NCBI RefSeq assembly: GCF_000423565.1
Contig: NZ_AUIF01000038.1
Coordinates: 1-64,000, forward strand
Direction: 5' to 3'
DNA length: 64,000 nucleotides
DNA from: Runella zeae DSM 19591
GTDB lineage: Bacteria > Bacteroidota > Bacteroidia > Cytophagales > Spirosomataceae
Position 1 is the first letter of the stretch; the number at the start of each line of letters is the position of its first letter. The translations under genes were made by a program, and so were the position numbers. Shown here piece by piece: positions 25,051 to 33,432 of this stretch. The notes beneath the pieces were generated by a model. The model made no database searches, was not told where the DNA came from, and saw only the letters and a list, made by a program, of their open reading frames with translations.

Positions 25051-25127
25051 TGTTGTAGAGACGTTGCATGCAGTGGAGACGTTGCAGGAGAGGAGGTAGA
25101 GACGTTGCATGCAACGTCTCTACAACA
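25051..25127. repeat. GAGACGTTGCA palindromic repeat cluster
   Basis: The 11-mer GAGACGTTGCA occurs at 25058, 25076 and 25099 on the plus strand and at 25110-25120 on the minus strand. Positions 25096-25123 form a perfect 28-nt palindrome centred on GTTGCA|TGCAAC, and a 21-bp outer inverted repeat pairs 25051-25071 with 25107-25127. It sits between the convergent receptor and porX genes. Repeats of this look are scattered through many Cytophagales (and cyanobacterial) genomes. Confidence 0.8.
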
Positions 25128-25137
25128 ATGGTGGTTT

Positions 25138-26700
25138 TTATTTGGCTTTTAAGAAAACAAAAGGAATAATCATTTCTTCAATCGAAATCCCACCGTGCTG
25201 AAAAGTATCGCGGTACATATTGACGTATTGGTTGAAATTGTTGGGATATGCAAAAAAGTAATCCCCTAACGTAAATACATAAGCCGTTGATACATTGAGC
25301 TTAGGCAAAAATAAACGCTCTGGACGACGACAAACATAAATGTGATTGTTATCATCAAAACCTAAGTTTTTCCCCTGCTTATACCGAAGATTGGTATTGG
25401 TTTCGCGGTAGCCTACAATTTTCACGGGCTTTTTGACGCGCGTCATGCCGTGGTCGGTTGTGATGATGATACGCCCTTTTTTCTCCGCAATTTTTTGCAA
25501 CAAATCCATGATAGGCGAGTGTAAAAACCACGAACGGGTAATCGAGCGGTAGGCGGCCTCATCAGGCGCTAGCTCTTTGATCATCATCATGTCGGTGCGG
25601 GCGTGAGAAAGCATATCTACAAAGTTGTAGACGATTACGTTGAGGTGGTTTTTCCAAAGATTAGGAAGATTGTCAATCAGCGACTTCCCTTGGTTTTGAT
25701 TGATGATTTTGTTGTACGAAAAGCGCACTTGCATCCGATTTCGTTCAAATTGTTTTCGCAACAAATCCTCTTCGTGTTTGTTGAGACCTTCTTCACCTTC
25801 AGGAGTGTTTTCGTCATTGACCCACCAATTGGGATATTGGCGTTCTATCTCGCTAGGCATGATACCCGCAAAGATAGAATTACGGGCAAAGCCCGTTGTA
25901 GTAGGTAAAATAGAATAGTAAGAGGATTCTTCTTCGATTGTAAAAAACTCATTTAAAATGGGTTCTACAACTTTCCATTGGTCATAGCGGAAGTTGTCAA
26001 TCAAAATAAAAAATAGGGGTTCGGAGGGTTTCATAAGTGGAAACACCTTGCGTTTCATCAATTGATGAGACAAAATAGGCTTGTCGGCGTTGGGGTCGTT
26101 GAGCCAATCTTCATAATGATCCAAGATAAACTTACAAAAGTTGTTGTTGGCCTCTTCTTTTTGGGTCGAAAATACCTCCTCCATACTTTTATCTTGGGTA
26201 CTCTCAAGCTCTAATTCCCAGTAAATGAGTTTTTTATACAATTCAACCCACTCCGAATGCCCGATTCGATCTTGGTATTGCATGGCCAATTGCCGAAACT
26301 CCTGCATATAACTCAGGTTGGTTTTTTCGCTTACCAATCGTTTGTTATCCAATATTTTTTTGACCGATAGGAGTATCTGATTAGGATTCAGGGGTTTGAT
26401 GAGATAATCGGCGATTTTGGAGCCAATCGCCTCCTCCATAATTTTTTCTTCTTCGCTTTTGGTAATCATCACCACCGGCAGGTTGGGGCGGCTTTGCTTG
26501 ATTTGAGCTAAGGTCTCTAATCCTGAGATACCAGGCATATTTTCGTCAAGAAAAACAACATCAAAGCGCTCTTGCTCTACTTTTTCGAGTGCATCAGCAC
26601 CGCTATTTACTGGCGTAATAGTGTAGCCTTTACTAGTTAAAAATAAAATATGAGGTTTTAATAAATCTATTTCATCATCTGCCCAAAGAATATTTGCCAT
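25138..26700 (-). CDS. porX: PorX-type response regulator with PglZ domain
   Basis: A 520-residue protein. Residues 1-125 are a receiver domain (ILWADDE, phosphoacceptor D in FLDENMPG, K in YLIKPLNP). The rest contains a three-helix linker and a PglZ domain of the alkaline phosphatase superfamily: FILIDNFRYDQWK, TTTGFARNSIF and ITTDHGMTR give the metal-binding residues. PorX regulates the type IX secretion system together with the kinase PorY and a sigma factor, and its PglZ domain hydrolyses oligonucleotides. It is monocistronic here; no T9SS structural gene is in the window. Confidence 0.92.
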   Translation of the reverse strand: MANILWADDEIDLLKPHILFLTSKGYTITPVNSGADALEKVEQERFDVVFLDENMPGISGLETLAQIKQSRPNLPVVMITKSEEEKIMEEAIGSKIADYLIKPLNPNQILLSVKKILDNKRLVSEKTNLSYMQEFRQLAMQYQDRIGHSEWVELYKKLIYWELELESTQDKSMEEVFSTQKEEANNNFCKFILDHYEDWLNDPNADKPILSHQLMKRKVFPLMKPSEPLFFILIDNFRYDQWKVVEPILNEFFTIEEESSYYSILPTTTGFARNSIFAGIMPSEIERQYPNWWVNDENTPEGEEGLNKHEEDLLRKQFERNRMQVRFSYNKIINQNQGKSLIDNLPNLWKNHLNVIVYNFVDMLSHARTDMMMIKELAPDEAAYRSITRSWFLHSPIMDLLQKIAEKKGRIIITTDHGMTRVKKPVKIVGYRETNTNLRYKQGKNLGFDDNNHIYVCRRPERLFLPKLNVSTAYVFTLGDYFFAYPNNFNQYVNMYRDTFQHGGISIEEMIIPFVFLKAK

Positions 26701-26814
26701 ATGTTAATCGAAGTTTAATAAATGTTTCTGTCGTTTGTGGTTACTAAACGACACTAGAGTCTAATAATTGCCAATACTACCACAAATATCCAAAGTCTAT
26801 CTGGAAAAAAACGG

Positions 26815-26982
26815 CTAAGATAGCCACAAATAAACCCCTCTAACAATGGTAAGCAGTAGGCCACTGGCCACCAAAATGATGACCCACCAAGGCCAACTAT
26901 TTCGTAGGTTTTTTCCAGAGACAAAATAGGCAAACCCAAAATAGACCAAAATACCTATGATGAGTAAAACTAGTAAATTCAT
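26815..26982 (-). CDS. Small two-helix membrane protein
   Basis: A 55-residue reading frame from the ATG at 26982 (MNLLVLLIIGILVYFGFAYF) to TAG at 26815-26817, with two hydrophobic helices separated by a SGKNLRNSWPWW loop. It is more protein-like than the overlapping 61-codon frame at 26754-26939. No family is recognised. It precedes porX on the same strand by 115 bp. Confidence 0.5.
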   Translation of the reverse strand: MNLLVLLIIGILVYFGFAYFVSGKNLRNSWPWWVIILVASGLLLTIVRGVYLWLS

Positions 26983-27105
26983 TATTAAAGTAGGATAAGT
27001 GCTCAGAAAGTGTGCCTCAGCGTCCGTAAATTTACGGGTTTCTCAGATATTTGATATTAAAACTTGTTAATGAGGGCAAATAGTTAGTACATGCGTTTTT
27101 CTACG

Positions 27106-27113
27106 TAATTTTG
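27106..27113 (+). promoter_or_regulatory. -7 element TAATTTTG of pyrE
   Basis: An exact TAnnTTTG match 27 nt upstream of the pyrE ATG, leaving a leader of about 20 nt. No convincing TTTG -33 element is at the right distance. Confidence 0.45.
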
Positions 27114-27139
27114 CCCCGGTAAAAAATTCAATCATTTTC

Positions 27140-27799
27140 ATGCAAAATCAAACAGCTTTAACGCAGAAAGAAGTGGTATCGCGGCAAATAGCAGCTTCTC
27201 TACTCAACATTGAAGCCATTCGTCTTCGTCCAGATCAACCCTTTCAGTGGAGTTCGGGGTGGAAATCACCTATTTATTGCGACAATCGCGTCTCTTTGTC
27301 ATTTCCAGAGGTCAGAACTTACATTAAAAATGCCTTGGCAGAAGCCATCAAATCCGAATTCCCAGGGGCAGAAATTGTAGCTGGCGTAGCTACTGCGGGC
27401 ATTGCGCAAGGTGCGTTAGTGGCTGACGTACTTCGCTTGCCTTATTCTTATGTCCGTCCTGAACCCAAAAAACATGGAATGGGAAATCAGATTGAAGGGC
27501 GTATTTTGAAGGGACAAAAAGTAGTAGTATTGGAAGATTTGATTTCGACGGGAGGAAGTTCACTTAAGGTAGTAGATGTATTGCGCGAAGCAGGAGCAGA
27601 GGTGTTGGGAATGGCGGCCATTTTTACCTATGGTTTTCAATTGGCAGCCGATAATTTTTCGGAAAAAAACGTAAAATTAGTCTGCCTCAGCGACTACGAT
27701 TGCCTAATATCAGAAGCTCTTAAGTTAGATTTTATTGAAAGCAGTCAACTTAACACCCTCAGTAAGTGGCGCGAAGATCCAAGTGTTTGGGGAGTATAG
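27140..27799 (+). CDS. pyrE: Orotate phosphoribosyltransferase
   Basis: A 219-residue enzyme that joins orotate to PRPP to make OMP in pyrimidine synthesis. The PRPP-binding motif VVVLEDLISTGGSS (~137) and the family segments FQWSSGWKSPIYCDNR and GVATAGIAQGALVAD are clear, and PEPKKHG carries the catalytic loop lysines. The length is normal. pgeF follows after 24 bp on the same strand and may be co-transcribed. Confidence 0.95.
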   Translation: MQNQTALTQKEVVSRQIAASLLNIEAIRLRPDQPFQWSSGWKSPIYCDNRVSLSFPEVRTYIKNALAEAIKSEFPGAEIVAGVATAGIAQGALVADVLRLPYSYVRPEPKKHGMGNQIEGRILKGQKVVVLEDLISTGGSSLKVVDVLREAGAEVLGMAAIFTYGFQLAADNFSEKNVKLVCLSDYDCLISEALKLDFIESSQLNTLSKWREDPSVWGV

Positions 27800-27823
27800 T
27801 TGTAGACTTAAATTTTAAATTAA

Positions 27824-28585
27824 TTGAAGATATTAAAACAAAGCGTTTGTTTTCGCGCGCCCTCTATTTTTGGGGCGTTTCCGAGATTGATTGCGGCTGA
27901 AAGCACCCGACATGGGGGCGTAAGCCAATTTCCTTATGCCTCTCTCAATTTGGGCCTGTCATCGGGAGATGAGAGGGAGGCTGTTCACGAAAATCGCCGC
28001 GTGTTTTTCGAAAGTTTAGGTATTCTTTCTGAACAGTTTGCCGCTTCACACCAAGTTCATGGCAACGAAGTACGGATAGTAACCCAAGCCGAACGAACCG
28101 AAGGCTACGATGCTTTAGTAACCAATGTACCTGGGGTGTTTGTGGGAGTGACCGTGGCCGATTGTACTCCTATTTTAATATATGATGCCAGACAACAGGC
28201 CGTAGGCGCGGCACATGCGGGATGGCGTGGTACAGTGGCGGAGATAGTCGTCAAAACCCTAGAAACGATGCAACAAACTTACGGGACGCAGCCGTCGGAT
28301 TGCTATGCTTATGTGGGTACGTGTATCGACGAGTGCGCTTTTGAGGTAGGAGAGGAAGTAGCTGTGCATTTCGATAAAGACTTCAAACGTTTTGATTCGT
28401 CTTCGGGAAAGTTTTTGGTAGATTTAAAAAAAGCAAATGCGGCTCAACTAGTATCTTGTGGAGTTCCTCTAGCCCAAATTGAAGTTTCGCCCTATTCGAC
28501 GGTCACTCACAACGAAGATTATTTTTCTTATCGCTTAGAAAAAGGAAAAACGGGACGGATGCTCGCGGTGATAGGAATGAAATAA
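27824..28585 (+). CDS. pgeF: Peptidoglycan editing factor PgeF (laccase-domain protein)
   Basis: About 253 residues; no ATG is available near the conserved start, so the TTG at 27824 is used. The family metal-site motifs are HQVHGNEV (~78), VADCTPIL (~117) and GAAHAGWRG (~134). Members remove peptidoglycan precursors with wrong amino acids and have purine nucleosidase or polyphenol oxidase activity in vitro. Its end faces yicC across a hairpin at 28669-28731. Confidence 0.92.
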   Translation: MKILKQSVCFRAPSIFGAFPRLIAAESTRHGGVSQFPYASLNLGLSSGDEREAVHENRRVFFESLGILSEQFAASHQVHGNEVRIVTQAERTEGYDALVTNVPGVFVGVTVADCTPILIYDARQQAVGAAHAGWRGTVAEIVVKTLETMQQTYGTQPSDCYAYVGTCIDECAFEVGEEVAVHFDKDFKRFDSSSGKFLVDLKKANAAQLVSCGVPLAQIEVSPYSTVTHNEDYFSYRLEKGKTGRMLAVIGMK

Positions 28586-28668
28586 TTTCTCAATTTGAAA
28601 ATGAGATACAAGCTTTGGCAAGTTTAAATCGATACATTTTCAAATTAGCTAAGTATTTAGGCAAAATT

Positions 28669-28731
28669 AGACTTTCCAAGCTTTATTTTTAACATTTTGA
28701 TAATCAAGTGGATTGTAAACTTGGAAAGTCT
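28669..28731. repeat. AGACTTTCCAAG hairpin between pgeF and yicC
   Basis: AGACTTTCCAAG (28669-28680) pairs with 28720-28731 around a 39-nt loop. It lies between convergent genes and could end both transcripts. It is one of four members of a dispersed family in this window. Confidence 0.7.
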
Positions 28732-28747
28732 GTTTTCGCATCAGTAC

Positions 28748-29635
28748 CTAAATAATATTAGCCGTCTGCTCTTTGATTTTTTCCAATTCATCTTTCATCT
28801 GAACCACCAAGTGCTGAATAGGCGCGTCGTTGGCTTTGGAACCGATGGTGTTGATCTCACGTCCAATTTCCTGAGCGATAAAATTAAGTTTTTTGCCGTT
28901 GCTATCTTTGCTTTTTATGGTTTCCAGAAAATAAACAAGGTGGTTTTTGAGCCTTACCTTTTCTTCTGAAATATCGAATTTTTCGACATAATATACCAAC
29001 TCTTGTTCGAAACGATTTTGGTCAAAAGATTCGTCTTGTAACAAATCCCTTGCATTTTTGCGCAGGCGTTCGCGTACAGCAGGAATGCGATTTTGGTCAA
29101 GAACTTCAATCTCCGCCAATAGTGCCCCGATTTTTTTGATCGCTTCTTTAAAAGCTCTGTCCAGCGCGCGGCCTTCTTGTATTCTAAACTCAGTACATTT
29201 TTTGAGAGCTTCTAATACAGTTTGGTGAATTTGGGCTATTTCGGCCAACTGTTGCTCTTCGGTAGGGGCATCGGCCAAGTAAGCGTTAGGCATTTGTAAG
29301 GCCATTCGCAATACATCTGTTGGGTTGGGCGAAAAACTAAGCTCTTCGGCAGTTTGGTGTAAGTCTTTAAAATAGGCTTTTACCAGCGCCCGATTTACGA
29401 CAGTCCCCGCGCTGCCGTCGCCCAAAGGAGTGACCGTGAGGGTAAACTCTACTTTGCCGCGTTCGAGATTTTGAGTGATAAGGTTTCGAATTTCAATTTC
29501 ACGCTCGGAGTAATTGCGCGGAATCCGGCAAAAAATATCCAAAAACTTTGAATTGAGAGATTTTACTTCGGCAGTTACCGAGAGTGTTGCGGATTCGATA
29601 GTGGCTTTTCCGAAGCCGGTCATTGATTTCAACAT
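28748..29635 (-). CDS. YicC-family endoribonuclease
   Basis: A 295-residue protein starting MLKSMTGFGKATIE, the diagnostic N-terminus of the YicC/YloC family, with KSLNSKFLDIFCRIPRNY next and the C-terminal DUF1732 part with NTIGSKANDAPIQH and VVQMKDELEKIKEQ. E. coli YicC is an RNase that acts on the small RNA RyhB; the target here is unknown. It begins 1 bp after pdxA stops, so the two are translated from one message. Confidence 0.93.
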   Translation of the reverse strand: MLKSMTGFGKATIESATLSVTAEVKSLNSKFLDIFCRIPRNYSEREIEIRNLITQNLERGKVEFTLTVTPLGDGSAGTVVNRALVKAYFKDLHQTAEELSFSPNPTDVLRMALQMPNAYLADAPTEEQQLAEIAQIHQTVLEALKKCTEFRIQEGRALDRAFKEAIKKIGALLAEIEVLDQNRIPAVRERLRKNARDLLQDESFDQNRFEQELVYYVEKFDISEEKVRLKNHLVYFLETIKSKDSNGKKLNFIAQEIGREINTIGSKANDAPIQHLVVQMKDELEKIKEQTANII

Positions 29636-29636
29636 C

Positions 29637-30722
29637 TTATTTTTCCTCTTGGGCGGTCATTTTTTCTACTACAGGGTTCTTTTTAAGCGCATTTTTAACC
29701 AATTCAGCTTGTTCGTATCTATTTTTTATCACATCACAAGCGGTATAAATAGCTTGCCGCATGGAAGTTTCGTCGGCTAAGTTTTTGCCAGCGATATCGT
29801 AGGCGGTGCCGTGGTCGGGCGAAGTACGTACGATAGGAAGCCCTGCCGTGAAATTTACGCCGTCGTTGAAGGCAATCGTTTTGAAAGGTGTGAGCCCTTG
29901 ATCATGGTACATCGCCAATACGGCATCGTATTTGCGATAGGATTGTGCCGCAAAGAAGCCGTCAGCCGGAAATGGGCCATATATTAGCTGCCCTTTGCTT
30001 TTAAGCTCCTGAATAGCAGGCGAAATAATTTCTTCTTCTTCTTTACCCAACAAACCATTTTCGCCAGCGTGGGGATTCAATCCCAACACAGCTATTTTGG
30101 GTTTTTGAGTACCAAAGTCTTCCCGAAGTGACTTGAGCATGGCTTGCAATTTGACCACAATCTTGTCTTTTGTAATATAATCAGCTACTTCGCGTAGCGA
30201 CATATGACCCGATACGACTCCTACACGTAGCGTATCGCTGACCATAAACATAAGAGGTTCGCTTACTTCAAAAGCTTCGGCGAGGTATTCAGTATGACCC
30301 GGAAACTTAAATTCGTCGTTTTGAATGTTGCTTTTGTTGATAGGGGCAGTTACTAAGCCGTCTAATCTCCCCGCTTTTAAATCTTCAAGAGCTCTTTTGA
30401 GGCTTTCAAAAGCCCCTTTCCCTGCTTCTGGAGTAATTTTTCCAGGTTGTATTTCTTCTTGAGGGTCTTGCCAACACGTGATCACATTGGTAAGCTTAGG
30501 ATTGATTTGGTCGATTTTAGGAGCGCCAAACAAGTTCCAATCTTTCATCTCTAGTTGGTTACGATAACGATTCAAAATACGCATAGAACCATAGATGACA
30601 GGGGTGCAGATACGGTTCAATTGGTTGTTGTACAGTGCTTTAAGGATTACTTCTGGCCCGATGCCGTTATAATCGCCCAAGGTAATTCCTATAATGGGTT
30701 TATGATGAACTGGTTCACTCAT
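29637..30722 (-). CDS. pdxA: 4-hydroxythreonine-4-phosphate dehydrogenase
   Basis: A 361-residue NAD-dependent enzyme of pyridoxal phosphate synthesis. ITLGDYNGIGPEV at the N-terminus, APINKSNIQ, PGHTEYLAE, GLNPHAGENG, MYHDQGLTPFK and the TSPDHGTAYDIAG segment give the metal-binding histidines and substrate residues. Length is slightly above usual because of a charged C-terminal tail. It is followed immediately by yicC. Confidence 0.95.
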   Translation of the reverse strand: MSEPVHHKPIIGITLGDYNGIGPEVILKALYNNQLNRICTPVIYGSMRILNRYRNQLEMKDWNLFGAPKIDQINPKLTNVITCWQDPQEEIQPGKITPEAGKGAFESLKRALEDLKAGRLDGLVTAPINKSNIQNDEFKFPGHTEYLAEAFEVSEPLMFMVSDTLRVGVVSGHMSLREVADYITKDKIVVKLQAMLKSLREDFGTQKPKIAVLGLNPHAGENGLLGKEEEEIISPAIQELKSKGQLIYGPFPADGFFAAQSYRKYDAVLAMYHDQGLTPFKTIAFNDGVNFTAGLPIVRTSPDHGTAYDIAGKNLADETSMRQAIYTACDVIKNRYEQAELVKNALKKNPVVEKMTAQEEK

Positions 30723-30858
30723 GATAAATAAAAAAATTAAAATGTAAGCCGATTTTATAAATTAGAGGCTTTGCTTTCCAAATGGAATTACCTTTTCAAT
30801 CTCCAAAATCAATAAAATCGTTTCATAATTGAGGGTGCAATTTACAAATAAACCGTAC

Positions 30859-30866
30859 TATTTTTG
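30859..30866 (+). promoter_or_regulatory. -7 element TATTTTTG of the 2-hydroxyacid dehydrogenase gene
   Basis: An exact TAnnTTTG match 26 nt before the GTG start at 30892. The divergent pdxA gene starts 137 bp away on the other strand. Confidence 0.45.
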
Positions 30867-30891
30867 TGCCTCTTAATAACTTGACACAATT

Positions 30892-31821
30892 GTGAATATT
30901 TTAATCGTAGATGAAGTACATCCTTCGCTTTTCGAAATGCTCGACCAAGCAGGATTGGCGTATCGCTATGAGCCTTTGTTTAAAAGGGCTCAGATTTTAG
31001 AATATATTGTTGATTTTGAAGGGCTTATCATCCGAAGTAAAACGCCCGTTGACGTAGAACTACTCAACTGTGCCACTCGCTTGAAGTTTGTGGCGAGGGC
31101 GGGGGCAGGTTTAGATTTGATTGATTTGGACGAAACCCAAAAACGAAATATTCAAGTTTTTGCCGCCAATGAAGGTAATAGCGACGCGGTGGCCGAACAC
31201 GTGGTGGGAATGCTGCTAGGATTGTTGACCAACATTGTGAAAGCCGATAAGGAAGTACGTCAGGGCATCTGGGACCGTGAAGGAAACCGTGGGATAGAGC
31301 TAATGGGTAAAACCGTGGGAATCATCGGGTTTGGGTTCAATGGAAGTGCTACTGCAAAACGTCTCAGTGGGTTTGGCTGCAAAGTGTTGGCCTACGATAA
31401 GTACCTAAAAAACTACGGCAATGAATATGCCCAAGAGGCGACTTTGGAGCAAATCAAAGCTCAAGCAGACGTGATTAGCTTGCACATCCCGCTGACAGAA
31501 GATACACGCCTGATGCTTGATGAGACATTTATCCAAGAAGTAGCCAAGCCCTTTTTCTTGATCAATATCGCCCGTGGTGAAATCGTGAGTTTGGCCGCGG
31601 TGGTAGAAGCACTAGAAAGTGGGAAGATAAGAGGAGCTTGTTTAGATGTTTTAGAAAATGAAAAATTGGCTAAACTTACACCTTCGCAGCAAGAGGCGTT
31701 TGATTATTTACGCAATTCGCCGCGGGTCATATTGACACCTCACGTAGCAGGCTGGACCCAAGAGAGCTATTACAAAATCAATGAAGCACTTATAAAGCAA
31801 ATTGTTGCTTTTGCAGAATAA
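30892..31821 (+). CDS. D-2-hydroxyacid dehydrogenase (phosphoglycerate dehydrogenase-like)
   Basis: Starts with GTG at 30892 (MNILIVDEVHPSLFE). A 309-residue enzyme with a flavodoxin-like substrate lobe and an NAD lobe holding GIIGFGFNGSATAKRL and the acidic YD that ends the second strand. Catalytic R (NIARGEIV), E (in DVLENE) and H (TPHVAGWT) are present. There is no C-terminal ACT domain, so it is the short SerA-like type. It probably oxidises 3-phosphoglycerate or a related 2-hydroxyacid; the exact substrate cannot be read from the sequence. Confidence 0.85.
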   Translation: MNILIVDEVHPSLFEMLDQAGLAYRYEPLFKRAQILEYIVDFEGLIIRSKTPVDVELLNCATRLKFVARAGAGLDLIDLDETQKRNIQVFAANEGNSDAVAEHVVGMLLGLLTNIVKADKEVRQGIWDREGNRGIELMGKTVGIIGFGFNGSATAKRLSGFGCKVLAYDKYLKNYGNEYAQEATLEQIKAQADVISLHIPLTEDTRLMLDETFIQEVAKPFFLINIARGEIVSLAAVVEALESGKIRGACLDVLENEKLAKLTPSQQEAFDYLRNSPRVILTPHVAGWTQESYYKINEALIKQIVAFAE

Positions 31822-31837
31822 TGTTTTGACGTATCTT

Positions 31838-31856
31838 AAACTTGCCAAGTTTTTTC
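31838..31856 (+). terminator. Weak hairpin terminator
   Basis: AAACTT-GCC-AAGTTT followed by a T-run, 17 bp after the dehydrogenase stop codon. The stem is short (6 bp) and AT-rich. Confidence 0.4.
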
Positions 31857-31909
31857 GATTGATTCTAATATCTTTGTTCTTAAACCTAACTTAACTTTTT
31901 ATTCGACTT

Positions 31910-33376
31910 ATGTCTGACACTTCATCTACGCAATTCAAACAATCACTTGGTTTGCTCGATGCCACTATGCTCGTTTCGGGAGCGATGATTGGCTCGGGCA
32001 TTTTTATTGTAAGCGCCGACATGGCCCGTATGCTTGGTTCGACGGGTTGGCTATTAGTGGCATGGCTGCTTACGGGCGTAGTCACGGTGGCAGCTGCTCT
32101 TAGCTACGGCGAACTAGCAGGTATGATGCCCAAAGCAGGCGGACAGTACATCTATATCCAAAGGTCTTTTGGGCCACTCACCAGTTTTGTTTATGGTTGG
32201 ACTGTATTTACGGTGATTCAAACGGGCACTATCGCCGCAGTAGCGGTGGCATTTACCAAATATTCGGCCGTATTTTTGCCAAAACTCAATCTTCAAGATG
32301 CCAACAACGTATTGGTGAGTCTCGGGCCGGTCAACGTTTATTGGGGTACGCTCTACGCTATTGCCTGTATCATCTTGCTTACTTATGTCAATACCCGTGG
32401 GGTCAATGCGGGTAAATTGATTCAAAATATCTTTACTTCTACCAAGCTCATCGCTTTGTTTGGTCTGATTTTGATTGGAATAGGATATGGACTACAAAGC
32501 GGGGTATTGCAACAAAACCTAGACAATGCTTGGGAAGCGAGCCGAACAAGCAAAGAAACAGGTACCGTGACAATGATTTCGGGGATGGCATTGCTTACGG
32601 CTTTGGGCGTGGCGATGATTGGTTCGTTGTTTTCGTCCGATGCTTGGAACAATGTCACTTTTATCGCTTCCGAAATCAAAGACCCGAAGAAAAATATTCC
32701 GAGAAGTTTGTTTTTAGGAACTCTCATCGTAACGGTTTTGTACGTATTGGCCAACATCGCCTATCTCTGTATTTTGCCTTTGAAAGGTACAGCTAGCGGT
32801 ACCGACGTGATGGCGCAGGGGATTCAATTTGCCGAATATCCCACCGACCGCGTAGCTACGGCAGCTATGTCGGTGATTTTTGGGGGTTCATCGGCGGGTA
32901 TCATGGCGGTACTCATCATGATTTCTACTTTTGGATGTATCAATGGGTTGATATTGGCGGGGGCTAGGCTCTACTATGCTATGGCACAAGATGGGCTGTT
33001 TTTGAAGCAAGCCTCTACGCTCAATACCAAAGCGGTACCGGCCAAAGCCCTTTGGGTACAGTGTGTATGGGCTTCATTGCTTTGTTTGTCAGGAAGTTAT
33101 AATCAATTGTTGAATTATTGTACCTTCGGCTCATTGCTCTTTTATATGGTGACGATTGCGGGTATTTTTGTGTTACGTCGTCGTGAGCCTAATGCCGACC
33201 GCCCTTACAAAGCCGTAGGCTATCCCTTTGTACCTTTATTTTACATTATAGTTACGTTGGGCATTTGTTTGATTTTGTTGAGCGATGCCAACACGCGTTT
33301 TGATACGGGAATGGGACTTTTGATTGTAGCGCTAGGTGTACCCGTGTATTATTTTACAAAACGTAAATCAGCCTAA
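31910..33376 (+). CDS. APC-superfamily amino acid permease
   Basis: A 488-residue membrane protein with twelve helices. LLDATMLVSGAMIGSGIFIVSADMA is the unwound first helix with the GSGIF substrate motif, and EYPTDRVA and SFGCINGLILAGARLYYAMA in later helices are typical of the LAT/APC group. The substrate is an amino acid, not further specified. The UMF1-type transporter gene follows after 56 bp on the same strand. Confidence 0.88.
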   Translation: MSDTSSTQFKQSLGLLDATMLVSGAMIGSGIFIVSADMARMLGSTGWLLVAWLLTGVVTVAAALSYGELAGMMPKAGGQYIYIQRSFGPLTSFVYGWTVFTVIQTGTIAAVAVAFTKYSAVFLPKLNLQDANNVLVSLGPVNVYWGTLYAIACIILLTYVNTRGVNAGKLIQNIFTSTKLIALFGLILIGIGYGLQSGVLQQNLDNAWEASRTSKETGTVTMISGMALLTALGVAMIGSLFSSDAWNNVTFIASEIKDPKKNIPRSLFLGTLIVTVLYVLANIAYLCILPLKGTASGTDVMAQGIQFAEYPTDRVATAAMSVIFGGSSAGIMAVLIMISTFGCINGLILAGARLYYAMAQDGLFLKQASTLNTKAVPAKALWVQCVWASLLCLSGSYNQLLNYCTFGSLLFYMVTIAGIFVLRRREPNADRPYKAVGYPFVPLFYIIVTLGICLILLSDANTRFDTGMGLLIVALGVPVYYFTKRKSA

Positions 33377-33432
33377 TTTAGGCAACGTGACTAAGTACCT
33401 AACCCTCCGCTATTCTCGCAAAAATTCTATAT

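Noticed and set aside
26754-26939. A 61-codon frame on the minus strand
   Set aside because: The overlapping frame at 26815-26982 gives a better two-helix protein with a proper Met start.
28692-28705. TTGATAATCAA in the loop of the 28669 hairpin
   Set aside because: The half-sites are too close together for a Crp/Fnr dimer, and it lies between two gene ends.
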